From: Halocaridina rubra | Taxonomy: Eukaryota; Arthropoda; Malacostraca; Decapoda; Atyidae | Direction: 5' to 3' | DNA length: 64,000 nt | Assembly: GCA_037179515.1 (NCBI GenBank) | Contig: JAXCGZ010000099.1 | Span: 71,001 to 135,000, forward strand | Shown: piece by piece, positions 57,646 to 64,000 of the stretch | Layout: each line of letters opens with the position of its first letter | How positions within the stretch are numbered: position 1 is the stretch's first letter | Notes under the pieces: generated by a model | What the model was told of the DNA's origin: nothing | Seen by the model: the letters and a program-made list of their open reading frames with translations, nothing else | Databases searched by the model: none | Position numbers and translations under genes: made by a program

Positions 57646-58030
57646 TTATTCATCAATATAAAAAAATTTATATCTCCAGATCATGTCCTGGAAAGACCTC
57701 CCAATTTCCTTATTCATCAAAATAGAAAAATTAATATCTCCAGATCATGTCCTGGAACGACCTCCCAATTACCTTATTCATCAAAATAGAAAAATTAATA
57801 TCTCCAGATCATGTCCTGGAACGACCTCCCAATTTCCTTATTCATCAAAATAGAAAAATTAATATCTCCAGATAATGTCCTGGAACGACCTCCCAATTTC
57901 CTTATTCATCAAAATAGAAAAATTAATATCTCCAGATAATGTCCTGGAACAACCTCCCAATTACCTTTATTCATCGAAATAGAAAAATTAATATCTCCAG
58001 ACTGTGTCCTGGAGCGATCTTGCCATTTCA
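57646..58030. repeat. Minisatellite, 64-bp unit, 6 copies
   Basis: Unit starts at 57646, 57710, 57774, 57838, 57902 and 57967. Each contains TTATTCATCAAAATAGAAAA, TTAATATCTCCAGATCATG and TCCTGGAACGACCTCCCAAT. First and last copies are the most diverged. Confidence 0.93.
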
Positions 58031-58597
58031 CTGGAAATTCCAAATCCATCCCTCCTTAATTTTTCCTTGTGTGACAACACATTAAACTCAACATTACATC
58101 AGTGAATAAGGACATTTTGTTCTAGAACCGACCTTCTTGACAACTGTTAATCCTATCCCTTATTGTAGTTAAATTAAAAATTTCCCGTAGAAAACATATT
58201 AATAAAGAGTTTCTGTACACAGAATTATACTTACTCAAGACATTATTTTATATCCATTACCCCCCGGCTTGGTAAAATGCAGAGATTAGTCCCATGTTTA
58301 CGACATGATAATTTTGACCCTTGTAAAGCCCTGCTATGAATTCCCTTTAGTAACAAAATAGATAAATGTGCACGATTGTAGCAATAGTTTTGTTCTTTTT
58401 TCCTTATCTATCAGCTTAATATAAGCGTCCTGTGTTAAATTTATTCCTGGTTGTCAGAAGGAAGAAGCTAACTTTATTATCATTATCACCTCCTGGATTA
58501 GGGTAGCAAACCTGGAACCTGTCGAACACAATCCATAGCACAGTTTACTTAGCCACAGAGGTAATGCACGAGAATAGACTGAAAATTCTGCTAACGC
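58031..58597. other. Intronic sequence, nothing recognised
   Basis: A+T-rich unique-looking DNA. Confidence 0.45.
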
Positions 58598-58663
58598 AAG
58601 AACATAAGAATAGAGGACACTGCAACATGCCTACTGGCACACACGAGGCAGCTCCATTTTTGA
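58598..58663 (-). mobile_element. CR1-A 3'-terminal fragment
   Basis: Reverse complement of the CR1-A 3' end: AAGAACATAAGAATAGAGGA, CACTGCAACATGCCTACTGG and CACGAGGCAGCTCCATTTTT. About 66 bp, an extremely 5'-truncated insertion. Confidence 0.9.
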
Positions 58664-58757
58664 GGTTACGTTTAGCATACTTGGCCTTAACTCTGAAGGT
58701 TTACCATTTTTCGACTAAGCTATTCGTGTGTTATAATTCCCATATACAAAAACTGAA

Positions 58758-58925
58758 ATGAGGCAAGAATACTTCCTCAGTGTTCCTCTGCGTGTCGTAA
58801 AAGTCGACAAAAGGGGGAGGAGCGAGGGGACTGGGACCCCTCCACTGTATTTTCTTCCTGCAATGAGTCAAGGTATTTTGCTTTGACTCAGCTACCCCCT
58901 CATATGGGGGAATATGGTTCTTGTT
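58758..58925 (+). repeat. S2 short interspersed repeat, copy 5
   Basis: GAGGCAAGAATACTTCCTCA, CTCTGCGTGTCGTAAAAGTC, GGGAGGAGCGAGGGGACTGG, TGTATTTTCTTCCTGC, AAGGTATTTTGCTTTGACTC and GCTACCCCCTCATATGGGGG. Fullest copy in the window. Confidence 0.82.
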
Positions 58926-59107
58926 CTTGTACACAAAAAGACTATCAGACGCTCTTGTAATCGGCTACAGGCATCTACATTAATCAAATAGGCCTAAATA
59001 TATCATATGTGAAAACATAAAACATCGAATAAACACAGTATATGTGAAAACATGAAATATATTCGTTCCATAACTCTAGCAGTTAGCAAAGAGGTTTTTT
59101 TCAACTT

Positions 59108-59195
59108 TCATACCTTCAGTTGTACAGTTGGTATACAAGCTTTAAGCACATCGATAGATTTTCAGAAGTGTCCTAGGTTCGAAACCCGGCAAAAG
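59108..59195 (+). other. tRNA-like relic
   Basis: GTACAGTTGGTATACAAGC resembles box A and TAGGTTCGAAACCCGG resembles box B, about 60 bases apart. No stable full cloverleaf was drawn; likely a SINE head or tRNA pseudogene. Confidence 0.35.
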
Positions 59196-59542
59196 GTAAA
59201 AATATAAGTTCCATATTTTCACAGGTGATAATGTTTGCTTGATCAATTCTGTATTTTAGTTTCGAAACTAGGCTCAAGGTAAACAAGGCTCCACTGTTAT
59301 AATAACCATTATATGCCTCAAAATATCTACATTTGTTGAATGAAAATTCTGTTTCATGATTAAAGCTAAGAGATGTAGGATCGCACTATGATTCACTGAA
59401 ATAGCAGCGTTACAGCTTAGCAACTCGAGGCAGAAATATTCTCAAAGAAGGTTTTGCAGTAATAAACAATTAATACTGAATTAGAATGAATAAATGAGGG
59501 ATATTGTAACTTCATCTCTTAGGAATTTTAGCGATTCAACTG

Positions 59543-59547
<5 letters not shown>
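59196..59547. other. Intronic sequence, nothing recognised
   Basis: A+T-rich, no family recognised. Confidence 0.45.

Positions 59548-59602
<55 letters not shown>
59548..59602. repeat. (AT)n microsatellite
   Basis: About 27 units. Confidence 0.97.
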
Positions 59603-59606
<4 letters not shown>

Positions 59607-59911
59607 GAATACTTAACTAATAAAAAAAAATATATATATTATGAGTACTTAATGGACCAGTGACATTAGGAGCAATTTACAATGTGATTTCAGTGGAAAA
59701 GCAGGATTTATATATAATTGCTAGTATATAAGGTTAAAGTCCAATTGAAGACCAATGAAAATCCACGGTAAAAGATAAGCCGATAGGTTGTAATTACCAC
59801 TGGCTTATGTTAATCCCAAGATAAGATATTCATGAAAAGAACATTTTTAACAGAAAAAAACATAATATGAGTTGAAAAAGTAGTTGTATTAAAACAATGG
59901 AGATAATAAAG

Positions 59912-59913
<2 letters not shown>
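59603..59913. other. Intronic sequence, nothing recognised
   Basis: TATTATGARTACTTAA occurs twice (59601 and 59637) as a small local duplication. Confidence 0.45.

Positions 59914-59981
<68 letters not shown>
59914..59981. repeat. (TAA)n microsatellite
   Basis: About 22 units. Confidence 0.97.
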
Positions 59982-59983
<2 letters not shown>

Positions 59984-60489
59984 TGATGACAAAATCTCTT
60001 CTCAGCATGATTTGGGCTTTTCTTGGAAAATTATTTTGTTGATTTGTCACTTATTGTAAAACTCCTACAGGTGTGTTCTGAGTTGTTGCCTCACACAAAG
60101 GTAATATCCCAGGTAAGGAGGATGTGATAACCTCAGGTATTAGAGGATTATCTCCTTATTTGAGATCTACCCCTTGGATGGGGACTATCGTCATCAGCAT
60201 TACCCCCCAACCTCTATCTCCCCCATCATCAATTGTAGTTTGACTCTTAGTAATATTAGTTATCTTTGTAAATATCAAATCTTACTTCACTTATTAGTAT
60301 TTCCCTAGTATAGCAGTCCTCTGATACAGAAAATTAATTTCCTCTAAAGGTATTTGGTGAATTAACTGACACTCCTTCGACACCCCATTTGACGCTAATA
60401 TTAACAAAGCGACAGTTATCAAACTTTATCTGATGGCTGCATTTTTTTTTTTGGTGACACCGCAACATGCAAATTTTTAGCATCAATTT
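59982..60489. other. Intronic sequence, nothing recognised
   Basis: No family recognised. Confidence 0.45.
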
Positions 60490-60880
60490 TACCACAACTA
60501 TAACCAACAAGGAAAAATGATTGCTTTACTAAGTGTAACCAACAGGCAAAATTTTTACCACTAAGCAACCAAAAAAATTTCAGCGATAATTTTACGACTA
60601 TAACCAATATGTTAAAAAGACCAACTTTTATAGAATTGTAACCAATATAATTTCCAAATATACTTAACATTACAAAAGAAAATTTCTCTAAAACTGTGGA
60701 AAATAAAGGCCACGTTACCAAATTATAACCAACAGTCGAAATATTACCATCACAGTAACCAGCGTGTAGACGACAGTTTAACCAAAAATTATAACCAATA
60801 AATCAATAATTTCACACTGTAACCAAGAACTGAACACGATAATTTCATCATTACTATACCAAACATGCACATAATATAAG
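60490..60880. repeat. Degenerate repeat with TATAACCAA-like core
   Basis: About ten occurrences of TNTAACCAAYA spaced roughly 30-60 bases apart, interleaved with AATTTTACNAC segments; a decayed minisatellite. Confidence 0.5.
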
Positions 60881-61041
60881 CTTAGGGAAGTTGTAATCAA
60901 CATGTTATCGTAAGTTGTTGGTTTTTTTTTTTACACTGCTCAAATCCTTCATAATTGGGAGATATCTAACAGAAATACTCTATACTGATATCAGTCTTAT
61001 AAAAGTGTAAAATTTTTTTTAGGTCAAACAAATATCATGTA

Positions 61042-61086
<45 letters not shown>
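61042..61086. repeat. (CT)n microsatellite
   Basis: About 22 units. Confidence 0.97.
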
Positions 61087-61548
<462 letters not shown>

Positions 61549-61634
61549 CTGACTCTATACAAAAACATAAATATTTGGAACATGTATAAATTAAAAATAA
61601 AATGAAATTAAATAAAATGAAATAAAAAACTCAC

Positions 61635-61752
61635 CATTCTGTTTTACTGTCAGGACAAGTTCCCCAGAATGACATTCTCTCGACGCTCGAATAAAATTGA
61701 CAACTTGTTCGTGGGTCATGGCCGAGACATCTCGGCCATTGATGAGAAGAAC
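61635..61752 (-). CDS. PTPN4: PTPN3/PTPN4-type phosphatase, second half of the PDZ domain
   Basis: 118 bp, acceptor TTTTTTTTAG and donor AATG|GTGAGT. It encodes VLLINGRDVSAMTHEQVVNF then IRASRECHSGELVLTVKQN: the PDZ betaD-alphaB-betaF part as in PTPN4. The first half (GLGF-type carboxylate-binding loop) is not in the window and should lie on exons beyond 64000. Phase 0 at its start. Confidence 0.93.
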
Positions 61753-61777
61753 CTAAAAAAAAATAATTACACGTGTT

Positions 61778-62052
61778 ATGTACTTGAACAGTAAAGACAG
61801 ACATGTAAATATATGTACATAGTAAGTACTAGAACAGTAAATACAGACATGTAAATATATGTACATAGTAAGTACTTGAATAGTAAATACAGACATGTAA
61901 AATAATTGTACACAGTAAGTACTTGAACAGTAAATACAGACATGTAAATATATGTATACAGTAAGTACTTGAACAGTAAATACAGTCATGTAAAATATGT
62001 GTACACAGTAAGTACTTGAACAATAAATACAAACATGTAAATATATGTACAA
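61778..62052. repeat. Minisatellite, 46-47-bp unit, 6 copies
   Basis: GTACTTGAACAGTAAATACA at 61780, 61826, 61872, 61919, 61965 and 62012 with small changes; each unit also has GACATGTAAATATATGTACA. It starts just upstream of the PDZ exon on the gene strand. Confidence 0.93.
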
Positions 62053-62143
62053 CTAGCCATTATTAAGATATACACGTGTGATATACATATGAACATACAT
62101 CAGGTACGATCAGATGAAATTGAAGCGTTTGGGAGTTCTTTTA

Positions 62144-62401
62144 GGCTACATTCACACCAAAGTGGCACGTCGCACGTGGCATGCCATTTGAAAACGAACA
62201 TCCGGAAATATATGAAACCTTTCACACAGAAGTGGCGTGACACGTCCCATGTGCCACGTACAACTTGCGACGAAAGTCGCACATGGGACGTATCACACCA
62301 CTTGTGTGTGAAAGGTTTCATATATTTCCGGATGTTCGTTTTCAACTGGCGTGCCACGTGGCATGCCACGTGCGACGTGCCACTTTGGTGTGAAAGCGGC
62401 C
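62144..62401. mobile_element. Foldback MITE, PIF/Harbinger-like
   Basis: 258 bp, almost entirely palindromic: left arm GGCTACATTCACACCAAAGT, GGCACGTCGCACGTGGCATG, AACATCCGGAAATATATGAA; right arm its complement to GGTGTGAAAGCGGCC. TTA flanks both ends (62141-62143 and 62402-62404), the 3-bp TWA duplication of PIF/Harbinger elements. No transposase. Confidence 0.85.
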
Positions 62402-62404
62402 TTA

Positions 62405-62747
62405 GACTGTCCTGTAGTCACCTAAATATTCGTAATGACTATGTACATTACGAAAGATTTCAGTCACACACACAAGCAATGAAACAACAGTGCTTAGATC
62501 TTTCAGTGTCATATACCTCTGAAAACGGTCACAATACAATCTGAAAGATCTCAGAACTCCTCTGCAGCTGAGAACTACTCAAGTAAATAGAGAGATAGAA
62601 CAAAATATAGCTAATACTGATGATGCTAAGAGCTATGGGTAGATTGGAATGAGTCAACTTAAATATATTCTTATTATTATTATCATAATTATTAAAAATA
62701 TTATACTTTCACATATATCAACTTTAAGTATTTATTAAATATTCATG
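62405..62747. other. Intronic sequence, nothing recognised
   Basis: A+T-rich, no family recognised. Confidence 0.45.
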
Positions 62748-62786
62748 AATGTATGTATGTATGTATGTATGTGCGTATGTATGTAT
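62748..62786. repeat. (ATGT)n microsatellite
   Basis: About 9 ATGT units. Confidence 0.95.
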
Positions 62787-62890
62787 ATCAAGAGGGTCTG
62801 GTATCCAAAATTACTGCAAAAAGCATTGGAGCCGCCATGTGCATGCAAATGCAATAATTATTATTAAATGAGAATAACATGCAAACCTAC

Positions 62891-63037
62891 CACCATCTCT
62901 CCTCTGCTTTTCTCGGTTCCATCAACAAAGCACTCAAACTGCTTTGAAAACTGATTTTCATCTATTTCACCTTCTCTGAGACTACTACTGCTGCTATTAC
63001 TATTATTCGTACACTCGAGATCTAGCAAAGAATCCAT
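62891..63037 (-). CDS. PTPN4: Possible alternative first coding exon of the phosphatase
   Basis: ATG at 63035-63037, with an in-frame TAA four codons upstream, opens 49 codons beginning MDSLLDLECTNNSNSSSSSL and ending KSRGEMV at donor GTG|GTAGGT. It ends in phase 0, exactly what the PDZ exon at 61752 needs. The exon would start at 63104 after a strong acceptor (CTGTTTTTTTTCACAG), making 67 bases of 5' leader. If used, it gives a 413-residue protein with half a PDZ domain and a full PTP domain, lacking FERM. The peptide has no recognised domain, and canonical transcripts would skip it. Confidence 0.5.
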
Positions 63038-63104
63038 GTTTTTGGATTATAAATATATATTTTCTTTTTTCAATGCTTACTAGCTAGCATGCTTTTGCAA
63101 TGGC

Positions 63105-64000
63105 CTGTGAAAAAAAACAGATGTTTTCAAATAACTTTTCAAAAGGGATAATAAAAAATTCTGCTTAACAATTAATATCCCAACTGTTGAAATAACTTTT
63201 GAATAAGTATCCAGCATAACTATTAAGTTCTCATATAAATATAATAATATACAAAATATCTTCTGTTAATGTTAAAACCAGAAGAACTTTTACTATTTAG
63301 GCTCTTTCTGTCTCTCTGACACCTTTGAGCTTATAATTTGAAATTTCAAAAGATCACATCACAAAAAAATTACATTGAAATATCCTGATAGTGATCAGAC
63401 AGAGATTATTAAATATATATATAAAAAAATCTATATAGTTAACTAGCGACGTAGCATCAATTAATTCACACCCTGTTAATTATTGTATATTTACAAATAC
63501 ATTTAAAAAATCTAAATGAACACAAAAAATTCTAGTCACGTTTTTAGCCATAAAAAATACCTTCGGCGAGTGCATTGAATAAATCTTTTTCTAAGAGGAT
63601 TCCAATTATTTACAATTTCCAAACAATTTCTACATTTTTAACTGATATTTCAAACGAAACACCAAATAATGTCTTAAAACACTGATAATCTATCACAAGG
63701 ACTTCTTGCCAACTACCTATCTGTCACAACTTCTAGAGCTTGACTGGTCTGGTGAGCTCTTCCGCAGACAAACGACGGCCCACGTTCACCCGTTCTTGGA
63801 AAAATTGCATCATCTGTGTTTTTCTGAATGACAAAGTAATATCGGATGAGATCCTGTCTCGAGATCACATGATCGTTTCAAGCATCCGGTCTTTAGTCGC
63901 CACAGGAGCTGCCAGGGTCAACGGGTTATGATAGGAAATTGTTAAATTTCTTTGTTGGCTCTCTCAATTAACCTCATGGGAGAGGTATTCAATGAAGGCG
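63105..64000 (-). other. Upstream intron or promoter region of the phosphatase gene
   Basis: Mostly A+T-rich, but 63725-63935 is CpG-dense for this window (about eleven CpG in 190 bp), which could mark a 5' non-coding exon or promoter for the short transcript. No FERM-encoding exon is visible; a 63-codon plus-strand frame there (63740-63931) has no motif. Confidence 0.35.

Noticed and set aside
62089..62544. Open frames on both strands around 62.1-62.5 kb
   Set aside because: Produced by the palindromic MITE; the two strands encode related peptides because the arms are complementary.
63740..63931. FERM-domain exon of the phosphatase near the right edge
   Set aside because: None of the minus-strand frames stays open with FERM motifs; the open frame lies on the opposite strand.

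Overview
This window looks like animal nuclear DNA, most likely from an arthropod and plausibly a decapod crustacean. It is A+T-rich with very many long (AT)n, (GA/CT)n and (TAA)n microsatellites. It holds CR1-, Jockey-like and I-type LINEs, tRNA-derived SINEs, a Ty3/gypsy LTR element, Tigger/pogo relics and one spliced host gene. There are no operons, ribosome-binding sites or other prokaryotic signals. The organism is inferred from repeat style and not proven.

Layout. 1-24 kb: a Tigger relic at the left edge; scattered copies of a tRNA-derived SINE (here SINE-A) and a second short repeat family (here S2); a nested pair in which a nearly coding-complete CR1 LINE (9.07-11.35 kb) sits inside a Jockey-like relic; another nest in which LINE-C sits inside a CR1-B relic (17.4-19.0 kb); many microsatellites; one unassigned candidate exon at 6.2-6.4 kb. 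24.3-38.5 kb: one heavily rebuilt Ty3/gypsy element with TG...CA LTRs, primer-binding site and polypurine tract. Its gag has expanded into about ten tandem 527-bp units. Most of pol is missing, and the gap holds a SINE, an RNase H-bearing LINE with one nonsense codon, and a Tigger N-terminal fragment. 38.7-42.0 kb: a Tigger transposase relic, a SINE and a complex (AT)n tract.

42.0-63.1 kb: a minus-strand gene for a PTPN3/PTPN4-type (Drosophila Ptpmeg) protein tyrosine phosphatase. Seven coding exons cover the end of the PDZ domain and the whole PTP domain, and an eighth upstream exon carries an ATG and joins in phase. A 12.9-kb intron hosts a second CR1-A copy, an RNase H-bearing LINE fragment lying between two (TC)n tracts, SINEs, minisatellites and other repeats. 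A PIF/Harbinger-like foldback MITE lies in the next intron upstream.

The most unusual object is the gag-derived tandem array. Each internal unit opens at an out-of-frame ATG at the unit junction, which gives a hydrophobic, signal-peptide-like N-terminus, runs through the Gag core, and stops at a TAA supplied by a tiny antisense CR1 3'-tail. The phosphatase gene is the only confident host gene; most of the rest is mobile-element history.
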